Below, piece after piece: positions 36,157 through 47,133 of a stretch of 64,000 nucleotides of DNA. The notes under the pieces were generated by a model. It was not told the DNA's origin. It ran no database searches and saw only the letters and a list, made by a program, of their open reading frames with translations. Numbering within the stretch: position 1 is the first letter of the stretch; each line of letters opens with the position of its first letter. The position numbers and the translations under genes are program-made. This DNA is from Filobasidium wieringae (taxonomy: Eukaryota > Basidiomycota > Tremellomycetes > Filobasidiales > Filobasidiaceae), in NCBI GenBank assembly GCA_001600055.1, contig BCIV01000007.1, forward strand, positions 890,216 through 954,215, read 5' to 3'.

Positions 36157-37206
36157 ATGGAACCTAACGTCGTGTTGTTCAATACGACAGTCAGGTAGAC
36201 GTTCCGTGTCAGTCAGGCGTCTCAACAGCTGCGATTGAGAATCAGGAATACCTACAGGGATGAGCCGCTTGACATTACCAGCATGACCATCGCACTACCC
36301 TCTGCTAACCATGCGTATTCACCTGTCAGTCGTAGATGAGTGTGAGGTCTCGGTTTCCATCTATCTCGCTCCGGGCCATTCGCCGCAATTGGATTATCAT
36401 CAGATCGCTCTCCGGACGACGTTTTATACGACGGGGGACGCTACGAAGGATCAAGCTCTGACCGGCCCAACCGTCGCAAATGATAATTCTGGATACTTCT
36501 TTTTCCCCATTGATGGATGGTTGCCCCAATCCACTGGGTTGATCGCTTGTATTGGGGACAGTATCACCGACGGATACTTCTCTGGTTTCGATGCGAATCT
36601 CCGATATCCCGATTAGCTTTCTGATCGCCTCAAATCTGACGCTTCGAGTTCTAGTTATGCCGTAGTGAACATGGGAATCTCATCCAATCGTGTTCTATCG
36701 GATGAAGGCTGGGGAGGCCAGAGTTTCTTGACGCGGATGGGTCATGATCTTTCAGTCTCAATGGATTGACCCATGTGGTCTTGCTCGAGGGGATTAACGA
36801 TATCGTCTTCAGCACGGTGGCTCCGCCGCTTGTTCCCGCCAGTGATCTCATTCAGGCGTACGAGCAATTCATCCAGGCCGTCCATGTCAAGGGAATCGCC
36901 GCCATCGGGGCGACCAATACTTCATACAAAGTACCAGCCGGGTTCAATGTATCGAGCTCATGGTCAGAAAAGGGCGAGGCGACACGTGAAGCGGTAAACG
37001 ACTGGATTCGTACCTCGAACAAATACGATTGCTTCGTAGACTTTGACAAGGCGGTTCGCAACGCGTCATTCCCTGAACAGATGCAATTGGCGTTTGCTGG
37101 CGCAGATTTCTTACATCCTAATGGTAAAGGTTACGCGGCTATGGCCGGGGCGTTCGATCTCTCCATCTTTGACAAATTGAAGGGCAAGGCGAACAACTAT
37201 CAGTGA
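36157..37206 (+). pseudogene. Decayed SGNH/GDSL-type secreted esterase gene
   Basis: Family blocks are all present but in different frames. They are an N-terminal strand region (LRLRIRNTYRDEPLDITSM), IACIGDSITDGYFSG (block I with the nucleophile Ser), VVNMGISSNRVL (block II, Gly replaced or shifted), VVLLEGINDI (block III) and ADFLHPNGKGYAAMA (Asp-His of block V). Lesions are a TAG at 36196-36198, a TGA at 36337-36339 with a frame change nearby, a TAG at 36614-36616 after RYPD, and a frame change near 36760. Introns cannot repair all of these. The last frame (36766-37206) stays open for 146 codons, so decay is recent or uneven. In relatives the product is a secreted lipase/esterase. Confidence 0.8.
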
Positions 37207-37714
37207 TGACTCAAGTGCAAGCAACACACGTCTCCATGGTCGGGGCAGGTGCCTGTGCTAGAATGGATCGAACAGATCTTGTATTGTACTTTTAGCAGTG
37301 ACGAGATGTTTCGTCCCCACATAACATCAATTCGGAATGCGTGGAGCGGCGCGTGACTTGTCAGTGGCAAATGATCACTTGCAGGCGCACTATACGCTCT
37401 GGATCATATCTATGGGGATCGAAATCGGTGAGAACGTTATGAGGTTTACTTCGGCAATGGTATGTATCTGCCCAATCATAACATAGGCTATATTTCAACA
37501 CCTAACTCAGGCCCAAAGTGTTTGCTGTAGATATGCGCTGGATGTACGCGTGTATATCGTATGTGATCGCTGCTCAAACCCTTGGGACGACCAACCGAGA
37601 CTCTCTTCACTCCGATGATCCACCACTCGAAAATAGGCTCGGGTCGTATAGTTCGTCTGATTGGTTTCCGGCGCTGCTTGTCCCTGCACTCTCGATGCTT
37701 AGATCAGGGGACTG
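37207..37714. other. Interval without a recognisable gene
   Basis: Short frames on both strands (37507-37718) lack coding character or family pattern. Confidence 0.35.
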
Positions 37715-38080
37715 TTAAATGAGATGGCTTCGTGTCAGAGACCTCGTCAATCGTTGTGCCGCGAGTGGACCAGTGCTGACCTTCATACAAGCAGAGTTTA
37801 CAGTCACAGTTATCGTAATCGAATTACACCTGACGTCCGACTTTGTAGTATATCCATCGCACCGAATCGCTATCAGCTTGTCACCTGAAGGATATAGGCT
37901 GAGGTATAAACAGCTGTAGCCGTGATTTCTCGGTTGTACTATACCCGCGACCTTGCGATCAAATTTTTGTTTGTATGACATCTTCTCATGAGGATCATCC
38001 TCGGCCCTCCACTTGGAAAGCAAGTCTTGGCATTCTTCGTTATTGAATGCTTTCTTGAAATCTAGTTCTTTGATGCTCAT
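37715..38080 (-). CDS. Doubtful small hypothetical protein, about 121 aa
   Basis: ATG 38080 starts a frame with a plausible charged helical N-terminus (MSIKELDFKKAFNNEECQDL, then SKWRAEDDPHEKMSYKQKFDRK). After about residue 48 the sequence looks less protein-like. A donor-like GTATAG near that point suggests an unresolved intron, so the C-terminal half is uncertain. Its position next to two related small genes hints that it belongs to the same accessory set, but no clear sequence link was found. Confidence 0.35.
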   Translation of the reverse strand: MSIKELDFKKAFNNEECQDLLSKWRAEDDPHEKMSYKQKFDRKVAGIVQPRNHGYSCLYLSLYPSGDKLIAIRCDGYTTKSDVRCNSITITVTVNSACMKVSTGPLAAQRLTRSLTRSHLI

Positions 38081-38420
38081 CGTGACGAGTGATGAGAGTG
38101 GACCGATTTGATTCGAAGAACCGCCATGTACGGGATAGAGTGGTCTAACAACCATCTGGCTATAAGAAGTACCCTCTTACTCTTGAGAACAAAGGGATGC
38201 CGCACCCAGCGAGAGATAAGGAAAACACGTTGTTGATGACACCATATGTGCAATCCCTTTGTCACGAAGCGCTAGTCAAAGAAGAAAGGCTTATCTGCAC
38301 GGATCAGTTGAGGGTATGTTCACCAGCAAGAATATACCCTCGGTTCACTAGAGAACGTTAGATAAGTTGATTGTGTGGACTGAATAATGATCATATGGGA
38401 CTATGCAAACTATGCATGGC
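38081..38420. other. Short intergenic interval
   Basis: This is promoter of the 38080 gene and 3' region of the 38966 gene, both minus strand. Nothing else was seen. Confidence 0.35.
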
Positions 38421-38966
38421 TTACACCGAATCATCTTTCCGGATGATATATGTTCGACAGGTTAGAACACAATGACGAAGTTCCATGTTGTGATCCGCCA
38501 TCATCTTCTGATCCGAAGGAGTGAATAGCAGTAGTTGATGGGGCGCTACTCCTACATTGTACCTGTCGACGATAATTTTGGGATCGAGAATCAGACCACC
38601 CATTTGCCTATCAAATCGCTCCCGGCCAGGGTGTCTACTTACAATCGGTCGCATTGCCTTGAATTCCCTTTGAACAGTGCTTCGGAGGAAAGCAACACTC
38701 TCAGAACCTTTGAACCAGCTGCATGTGAATGTCATTTGATAATTGCTCTGGATACGTGTCACTTCGACGCAGACAAGTTGAGTGTCGTATTGCGAGTATT
38801 CCTCCTTCAACCGAGTTTCGATTTTCATGCACAGTTGATTCTTAAGGCAACATCTAACATCGATATCCCCGTTTTCGCTCCAATCGATATTGGTGTGGTT
38901 GACTGCGCTTTCGCCAAGAATGTCGAGCTCTTTGTCTACAGCCTGGGCTAGAGCGTCTGAACTCAT
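38421..38966 (-). CDS. Small protein of unknown function, 181 aa, paralogue of the 40088 gene
   Basis: An uninterrupted frame from the ATG at 38966 (MSSDALAQAVDKELDILGE). An upstream ATG at 39023 adds 19 hydrophobic residues but is less likely. A helical N-terminal region leads to LVCVEVTRIQSNYQMTFTCSWFKG. This matches FRVEVSTVKVAHFQVTTTCTW in the gene starting at 40088 (VEV..., F/YQ[MV]T.TC.W), so the two are paralogues. Size (181 aa) matches the array at 2.5-11 kb and a strand pair is present, but a direct link to that array is only suggestive. Function is unknown. Confidence 0.5.
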   Translation of the reverse strand: MSSDALAQAVDKELDILGESAVNHTNIDWSENGDIDVRCCLKNQLCMKIETRLKEEYSQYDTQLVCVEVTRIQSNYQMTFTCSWFKGSESVAFLRSTVQREFKAMRPIVSRHPGRERFDRQMGGLILDPKIIVDRYNVGVAPHQLLLFTPSDQKMMADHNMELRHCVLTCRTYIIRKDDSV

Positions 38967-39407
38967 GATATAGATTAATAATGAAACGAGTTTGAAGCAA
39001 TCGTCAGTCGACGCAGTATACATCGTAGGAGCTTCTATACTCGCTCAGAACTCGTCTTTGTCTATACAGCCTATCCTCAGATAGGCTTGCTTTTTGGAAG
39101 GGGAACGCTCCTTTGACGCGAGATTGTCAATGCAGAACGCGGATGACAAACGTTGGTTATCGCATCATATGGCGTCTCATCACCTTTGACGGGCATCGTC
39201 ATCTATCGAACGGAAACACAAGTTTAGACGCTGCTAGATGCATGGCTTAGATTGCCATTTCCAAACTGGTACAAGTGATTCTCATCTTACGACGGAATCA
39301 AGGAACTCACGAAGTATCGATGGTAAAGGGGTAGGGTTCTCCCGGCGCAGTATTTTAGTGAGCAAGGGTTGATGCACAAATCAATCAGATTCGATCGAGA
39401 GCCACTA
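38967..39407. other. Promoter interval with two CCTTTGA motifs
   Basis: CCTTTGA occurs on the plus strand at 39110-39116 and 39183-39189, which is the reverse orientation for the minus-strand gene at 38966. No gene was recognised. Confidence 0.4.
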
Positions 39408-40088
39408 TTACAGACGATGAATACTACCAATGATTGAAGCTAGTTCCCGCCGAAGTGTCCATAATTGATTGCATCGAAGAATGACTTGAGTTTGATCTTG
39501 TATCACGGCCAGAAGGTGAAGATGACAGATTGAGAGAGCTGAACGAAGCAGCGACTTCATCTGCTGGGCCGTCCTTCTTCCTGACTTCGGGATTCTATGT
39601 GACAACCCTGGCTGAAGCTCAGTTGAGCTTGCCAAGCGCGGTCGGATCAGACTTACCTTTGATATCGATAGTTGTAGACGGCCAATGTAAGTTCCGGTCC
39701 TTCTTGCCTTTGGCTTGTCCTTTGAAATCCAGGTGCAGGTCGTCGTGACCTGGAAATGAGCCACTTTTACAGTTGATACCTCCACGCGGAACTTATCCGG
39801 GTACCATCTATCTTCCTGGGTGTCCGCAGCTACTCGACGAGTCAACTCTGACGCGAATCCGTTTAGAAGGATTTGAACACCGGTCGTCCACCTAAGGATT
39901 GGTTTATCGATCAGATCTGTCACGTCGATGTTATCGTTGGGATTGTTGATTTGAAGAGCGAGGGCGACCAACAGGATATCTAGAATCTTCTGAGCCTTCA
40001 TATCGACATCAAGTCTCCCTTTGGACCCGACGGGTTTCCGACCGGTCTTTGATCGACGTGGGTTGATTGAAGATGTTGCAGATGCCAT
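39408..40088 (-). pseudogene. Paralogue of the 38966 gene, apparently frameshifted
   Basis: ATG 40088 (MASATSSINPRRSKTG) opens a basic N-terminus, a helical region (AQKILDILLVALALQI), then RWYPDKFRVEVSTVKVAHFQ and TTTCTW, homologous to the 38966 product. Past TCTW near 39735 the annotated frame becomes Arg-rich and unnatural. Another frame reads DFKGQAKGKKDRNLHW, where the paralogue has FKG directly after its Trp. That second frame joins by a phase-1 intron (donor GTAAGT near 39655, acceptor before 39560) to a Ser-rich tail, DEVAASFSSLNLSSSPSG. A 1-2 nt frameshift or assembly error explains this best; a cryptic intron is not excluded. Confidence 0.45.
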
Positions 40089-41890
40089 AGCAGATGGTAT
40101 AGATATGATGTCGAGGCCTCATATATATGTTCAGACTTGGTGAATACCAGACTTTTCCTTTTGCGACATATCAAATGTCTCGACTAAATATGGACACAAT
40201 CGCGCTCTGCAAGCAAAATCGCAATGCGCACCTTTGTTCCACACCTAATATATCAGGGGTGAGGGGTTCATCGAGGAATTCGTTTCGGATGGAATAACGG
40301 AATATACCTGATGTAGTTTAATACTGGTATCCTGTATGCCGTGTTCATGAGCGGATGTTGAGAACTGTGTCGTGGCCCTGTCACGTCCGATAATTGTCTC
40401 CAAGACGTGCGCATCCGCCGATGCTCAACCGCTATGGACAAGGAGACCAATTGCGGTTTCTGTACAGGTGGATATCGAGGATTATAAACTGATTTGAAAA
40501 ATTTATGTCACTTGTGCTTGAGGGGGTCAGGAAGAGTCTATACTCTAGTTACTGCTACTGAACTAGCGAATCCGTGCGATCATATTCCCTCGCTAGCGGG
40601 AGACGATCGGAAATCGATGGGACCCTTCTGCAAGCCTATCGCTTGCAGTTGCCCCATCATCAATCATCATTCCCATTCTTGCTGTTTGACAATTTTCGCT
40701 TGCGGAATGTGCGTGGCTGGGGATCAGGAGTCTTGGTACTATCTTCTATCCTTCAGATAGTTGTCGAATACACGTGAACGAGATATCAGAGATCGGCATC
40801 ATGACTGTTTTGGTCGTTCATGGCAAAGATGTTGTACATAAGGTCTTGTATATGTCTTCGACTGTGCCATGATGAGTTTTTAAGCTGAGGTTACAACTGA
40901 ACCATCCCTAATAGGCGCGTCTCCCATTTTTAGACCATTCTACTCTACGAGCGGAGCACCCATTATGTTTCCGCCCGTTTCCATTGGAAAGCGCTGAATA
41001 TTGGCTGGACAGAAAGCATTTCTGAAAACTTTACTGGCACAGCTTGATCGAATTCACGTAATACCTGCCCGAGAATGTATCCATCGTCCTCTGACGACCG
41101 GGTTTGAGGCAGGCAACGAGGATCGCCATGTCACCACCGCTAGTATTCTCTTTCTTGCGTTGCCGCAGTCCGACGAATTGCCGCTTCATAATCGTAACAA
41201 CCATCGTGTACATATCTTTTGACATCATATCCCGAGCTTTACGTGTGACGGTCATCTTAGAGGGATGGGCGATCAGCGGTCGTGCGTGACTGGCGCCCGT
41301 AGTAAACAATGGGAACTGAACATAATTATTAACAGATCAGACTGTTCTCCTGCTCGAGTGCTTGGGCTATATAGGAGTTAGGTTCCCAGACCTTTGACTG
41401 GATGGCGTGATGTACCACCTTTGTCTACCGAGATATGGGAAGGCATGACCTGGCTTGGAGTGTCGAACGTCGTTATGCTCTACCATGTCACGTAATATTT
41501 GTAATGGTCGGCTATTTATCGCGAACCCAAAGTGAAACGGAAAATTACCGACCGCGCGGTTTTGAATAATCAATCAGCGTCAACGATCGGGCGACACGGT
41601 TTCTCGTTTTCAGGCCAAAGCAGCTGGCTCAGAAATCGTGTCACCGTGCAACGACCTACATCGACGTCAACACCAACAGACAATCAGCTTAATTGGGCTC
41701 TTCTTGTCATCTACCAACTATCACCATTCATAACGGCCACGTATCAAGCGAAAAATCGAATCAAGAATCATATCCCTCCCACCTTCAGCAACCTCCACTT
41801 TACTCTCTACATTCCTTTATGTATCGATCCACCTAAAAACGACCTCTTAATCGCCCAGGAGATATCTCCACCTCTCATCGACTCGTCTGA
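40089..41890. other. 1.8 kb without a convincing gene
   Basis: Frames at 40494-40777 on the plus strand and 41031-41309 on the minus strand are short and lack family features; the latter is Met- and Lys-rich. A CCTTTGA motif at 41391-41397 is 82 bp upstream of the minus-strand frame, which keeps a small accessory gene possible. The right end is the promoter of the OTU gene. Confidence 0.35.
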
Positions 41891-44256
41891 ATGGTCAAGA
41901 AGACCGAAACAAAGCCGGTCAGGAAGAGGAACAAGGATAAGGACGGGTACCATGCGGGAGGATCTGCTTCTGCCGGTGCGGGGAAGGATGCGAATGGGAG
42001 AAAGGTCAAGGGCGGTGGAGGAGCTCGTCGTGAGTATCGTACAACGCCAAAGATCATTACAGGACCCTGTTCATGTTTGAACCATCGCGTTCTCACCAGA
42101 AACACGTCGTCAAACCACCCGTCTCCTGAACCCCTCCGATCCCCTTACAACAGAACTAGCCCTGAACGCGACCTTGAAAAGTATGGGCCTTTATGCGAGC
42201 AAGACGGTCGGGGATGGGAACTGTATGTTTCGAGCGTTGAGCGATCAGATCTGGGGGGTAGATGAAGGCCATGGGAGGTTGAGGCAGGAGGTGAGTTACG
42301 ATTACCTTTTTTCGCGGTTGCCGTGTCGTGTATCAACAACTGATGGTGAACACTCGGTATAGATCTGCGATTACATGGAGGCTCATCCGAAAAGCTTCGA
42401 GGGTTTTGTAGATACTGAAAGACCATTCGATCATTACTTGGCTGTCATGCGTCAAAGAGGTACGTCCTTTCTCTTCCATCTGTCATCATCGATTTTATGA
42501 CTGACCGATCCCGTTTACTACATATCACTAGGAACGTACGGGGGACATATGGAACTCACCGCTTTTGCTCGTGCGAAGGGAAGAGCAGTCAAAGTGATCA
42601 TGCCAGACGTAAGCCTTCATCTTCGTTTTTGTCTTGGATCGCGATGACGTAGTTGGAGATTCTGACGATTTTACGTTTTGTGACAGTACGTATACATCAT
42701 CCTCCCTCGTGAAGAATCGCCCACTCCCCTGGACGACTCGAATCGTAACACTCTCCGAGCTCTTCCGGTCAATACGAGAGATTCAGACCTCCATCATCGA
42801 GCGGAAGGAAACGCTGCGGCTTCTTCCTCTTCGTCATCCAACGTTCCGGTGGGGGGTGTACAGGAAGACGAAGGCGGGATGGTCTATGTCAGTTATCATA
42901 TTTTTGAACATTACTCGAGCGTGAGGAACTTGGGGGGACCTCATACGGGTCCGCCTAGGATCAAGGAGGTCAGTACAGATCGCGGAAATCGAACGACTCG
43001 GACGGGGAGTTGACCCTTCTTTATGTTCGGGACAGATCCCACAAGCTGTAGACCATCATCAACATCAACAAGCTGATGCGACTTTCGATCCCGATCTGGA
43101 ACACTCGCTGGAGATCATCGCTCGATCCCTACCACCTGGTCATGGGGTGGATCCGGCTGATATCCGAGCGAGGTTGAAGCGGGATGGGGGTGTTGAGTGG
43201 GAGACGGTCCTGGATGAACTGTTATCCGAGATACAAGAGGATCAATCCGAGGAGATAGAGGGCTCGAAAGGCTCTCAAACTCGAGTGCTAGGAGGTGACG
43301 AGGAAGATGGAGATAGTATCGAATCTGACGAACCACCCGGACTTTCTCGTTCGCCTCGGCATCGGGAACGGCCTATCAAACCTATGGGTCGACCTTCTGT
43401 TGTTCGCTCCACTCCTCCGAACAATACATCTCATGGGATCCTCAGGGAAGGGACGATGCTCGGCGATGATGATGATACCACTACCAGTACTACTAGTGCG
43501 AGGGATTGGGTATCCGTCGCTTCTACCTCTACCGCATCTGGATCCACTCCTCCATCCTTATCAGTCGATGGTCAGATCGAAGCGACATCAGGCGAAACGG
43601 ATCAGGCAGGAATGGTCAAGCTGACGGCAACTAGACCAGTCAAGAAACGTCAGCTTACCGGGTTGTCCATTGGGGATCGAGGGATCAAGGAGAGGTTGAC
43701 GAAGAGTAGAGGCAATCGGGTCTTGGCTACTCCTTTATCGCCTAGTAGATCCATGAGCAAGTCTCAATCACAGCAACTATCACAGCAACAGCAGTATCAA
43801 CAGCATCAACAACAGAGAGCAACAAGTCAGCCACAGGGTTCACCTACATCGGCTACTACATTATCAGCACAACAACAGCAATCACAATCACAGGCAGTAC
43901 CTCGGGTCACGAAACGAACGTTCCCCGTTCTAGGGAAGAACCTTCAACATCTAGATCCCAGTGCTCTGCCGCAGACGAAATCGTCGTCCGCCGATCCGGG
44001 TCCCAATCCCCATGCCTCTGGATTGACGGGGAAGGAGAAACGGACGGCAAGAAAGAGAAGGGTCGAGGTTAGTCGAAGGGAAGCTATCGAAGCGGCCGCC
44101 TGGGGGATCAGTGGAGACGAGGATGAAGATGATACCAAGACGAGCGGAAAGACTTCGGGGAGGAGGACTAGGGGGAGTGCACGGGCTGGAAGCCAGGCGA
44201 TTAATGCGACCGGGGTTGAGGGGCAGGTCAAGGGGATCAAGGAATTGTATATCTGA
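41891..44256 (+). CDS. OTU-domain cysteine protease (OTUD3-like deubiquitinase)
   Basis: OTU enzymes cleave ubiquitin chains. Exons are 41891-42029, 42100-42290, 42363-42459, 42532-42608, 42687-42968 and 43036-44256. A basic Lys/Gly-rich start (MVKKTETKPVRKRNKDKDG) precedes the OTU domain. The catalytic Asp/Cys loop is TVGDGNCMFRALSDQIWG and the His strand is VYVSYHIFEHYSSVRN. Between them, GTYGGHMELTAFARAKG and VYIILPREESP follow the OTUD3 order. The C-terminal half is long and disordered. It contains Gln-rich runs near 43760-43890 (SQQQQYQQHQQQ) and basic patches (RTARKRRVEVSRRE) that may be nuclear signals. The catalytic residues are all visible, so activity is expected. Confidence 0.88.
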
Positions 44257-44570
44257 TCCCTGGCTTCTTGGATTGGAGTGTGGTGAAAGAACACTGTAGC
44301 ATAGAACGAAGATCGATGTGAACGTCTTGCACGATGGTTGTGGTTGTAACGAGTGCTGGTAGTCTATAGCAGACCGCTTATGAAGGTGGGCACGGTATCA
44401 TAACGCATATTTATTTCAAATAAAGTTGACCCGAGTTCTCGTACGAGCGAGCGACGATTCGAGTCGATCATCAACAGATTCAATTCGCAACATCGCCTCG
44501 TTTCTCGTTCGCAGCCAACGATCCTGCATAACACATTCAGTAGCAGTAGCGTACCTCACTACTGGGCATC
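44257..44570. other. Interval between the OTU gene and NCP1
   Basis: OTU gene 3' region and NCP1 promoter. Nothing else was seen. Confidence 0.4.
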
Positions 44571-47002
44571 ATGCCATCTCCAGCCGATACCACCATAATC
44601 GCCTTGCTGGTCCTGCTGCCGATTTTATACCTATGCCGGGACAAGCTGCCCTTTGCTAAAAAGCCATCGAAGGCTGTCAATGGAGATATCGCCGTCAAAC
44701 GTCAGGAGGAAGATGGAGATCCTAGAGATTGGGTCGAGAAGATGAAACGAGGAGTAGGTCCGATGCGGTCTTATCGATCACGAAGTCTGCAAGCTGATCG
44801 GTACGCGGAAAATATAGAGTAAACGTTGTGTCATGTTCTACGGCTCGCAGACCGGTACCGCTGAGGAATACTCGATCAGGTTGGCAAAAGAAGCTAAATC
44901 CAAGTTCGGGATCTCTTCCCTTGTGTGCGATCCTGAGGAATACGATTTCGGTCGATTGGATGAAGTTCCAGAGGATGGCGTTGTTTTCTTCGTAATGGCT
45001 ACCTATGGAGAAGGAGACCCTACCGATAACTCGCAACCTCTGTTTGAGTTCCTTATGGATCCCGATGTCGAGTTTAGTCAAGGTGGATCTCGTTTGGACG
45101 GTTTGAAATACGTCGTTTTTGGATTGGGGAACCGGACATATGAACATTTCAACGAGGTCATTAGGAAATTGGATTCTCGTTTGACTGAACTAGGAGCCAA
45201 GCGTATTGGTGAACGAGGTGAGGGAGACGACGACAAGTCTATGGAAGAAGATTATCTCGCTTGGAAAGACCCCATGTGGACCGAGTTCCAGCAAGCCACT
45301 GGAGCAGAAGAAGGTGGATCTGGTGAAATGGCCGATTTCGTCGTGACCACCTTGGGAGACCACCCTGCTGAGAAGGTTTACCATGGGGAGCTCTCTCAGC
45401 GACATCTGCTACCGAACATACCCGGAAAGACTACCGGTGTACCCGATGCCAAGCACCCTTTCCTCGCCCCCGTCAAGACCGCACGTGAATTGTTTTCTGT
45501 GGATTCCGATCGAAACTGTATCCACGTGGAGTTTGATATCCGGGACTCGAACATGAACTACCAGACTGGAGATCACGTCGGTGTCTGGCCAACGAACCCG
45601 GATGTCGAAGTCGATCGAATGCTTTTTGTCTTGGGTCTGTCTCGCCACGATGTTATCTCCATCGAATCCCTCGATCCTACTCTGGCCAAAGTCCCGTTCC
45701 CCACTCCCGCAACTTATGATGCTATCTTCCGACACTATTTGGATATCTCTGCCGTCGCTTCAAGGCAAACTCTTTCGTTACTTGCACGATACGCTCCCAC
45801 CGCAGAAATCGGCGAGAAGTTGACGAGGTTAGGCACCGACAAGAGCGTTTATGCTGTCGAAGTCGATGGTCCTGGTCTGCGACTCGCAGAGGTCCTGCAA
45901 GCTGTTGCCGGTGATGATATGCACGCCATACCTACCACGTCCAACACTACTGTATGGCGCAATATCCCGTTCGATCGTATCATCTCCATGGTCCCTCGAT
46001 TGCAACCTCGGTATTACTCGATCTCTTCCTCCCCCAAGTTGAACCCGGATTCCATTCACATCACCGCCGTCGTTCTAAAATACGAATCAAAGGCTTCGAT
46101 TCACCATGGTGGTAAACCTAGGTTCATCCACGGGGTCGGCACAAACTTCATTATGAATGTCAAATTAGCTGCCGAGGGGAAACAAGCTCCCTTTCAATCG
46201 AACGATCAGCAACAGTCTTCCATCCCGTCTAAAGCTCAACCGCCAAAGTACAAGATTACTGGACCGCGTGAACGCTATTTGAAGGAGGAACAATACTTGG
46301 TTCCCATTCATGTCCGACGATCCACCTTCCGTCTGCCCACTTCCCCCAAGATTCCTATCATCATGATCGGTCCCGGTACCGGAGTGGCACCCTTCAGAGG
46401 TTTCGTACAAGAACGATTGGCTGCTGCTAAACGAGCGATCGCCAAGGCTGGAGATGGAGCTACTCCAGAGTCCGCCTTGAAGGATTGGGCAAACATGTAC
46501 CTGTTTTATGGTTGTCGGAAAGAAGACGAGGACTTTTTGTACCGCGATGAGTGGCCAGAATATCAGAAGGAATTAGGTGGAAAGCTTAAGATGGAAGTCG
46601 CCGTATCTCGGAGTGACCGACGTAAACCGGACGGTAGTAAGTGTAGAGCTCGATTGATAGTGTACAACTTGTGCTGATTCTTCGTTCTCTTCAGGCAAGG
46701 TATACGTGCAAGATCTCCTCTGGGATCTGCGAGACGAGCTTGTACCGCTCATTCTTGAGAAGCGAGCTTACATCTACATCTGTGGAGATGCCAAGAGCAT
46801 GGCCCACAGCGTAGAACAGAAGCTGATGGCTATGCTAGGCCAGGCCAAGGGCGGAAGCGCCGAAATTGAGGGTGCAAAGGAGTTCAAACTGCTGAAGGAG
46901 AGACACGTGAGTCTCGACTGTATATCTCCAAATGAAGCGTGGTCGTTGACTGACGTAATTTCTTCATGGCCATAGCGACTGCTATTGGACGTCTGGTCGT
47001 AG
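44571..47002 (+). CDS. NCP1: NADPH-cytochrome P450 reductase
   Basis: A diflavin ER enzyme that passes electrons from NADPH through FAD and FMN to P450s, for example Erg11 in sterol synthesis. Exons 44571-44753, 44818-46636, 46695-46906 and 46976-47002 give 746 aa. An N-terminal anchor (TTIIALLVLLPILYLC) precedes the FMN domain (MFYGSQTGTAEEYS, VMATYGEGDPTDN, GLGNRTYEHFN). The FAD segment is RLQPRYYSISSSP. The NADPH domain has IGPGTGVAPFRGFVQER, LFYGCRKEDEDFLY and YICGDAKSMAHSVE. It ends LLLDVWS, the usual Asp-Val-Trp-Ser tail. It is longer than yeast Ncp1 (691 aa) because of loops near residues 480-500 and 580. Confidence 0.95.
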
Positions 47003-47133
47003 TCTCTTTCTCATATGCATACTCAGGTCGAATAGCTACAGTCTCGCGTTATAGATACAATAATTCGAATTAGATCGATCCGTACTTTCTTGCATTGTTA
47101 TATGGGCGGATATGCATCTAGTTGGGGAGTCAA

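Noticed and set aside
41031..41309. Minus-strand 92-codon frame
   Set aside because: Met/Lys-rich with no family features; only a CCTTTGA motif upstream speaks for it.
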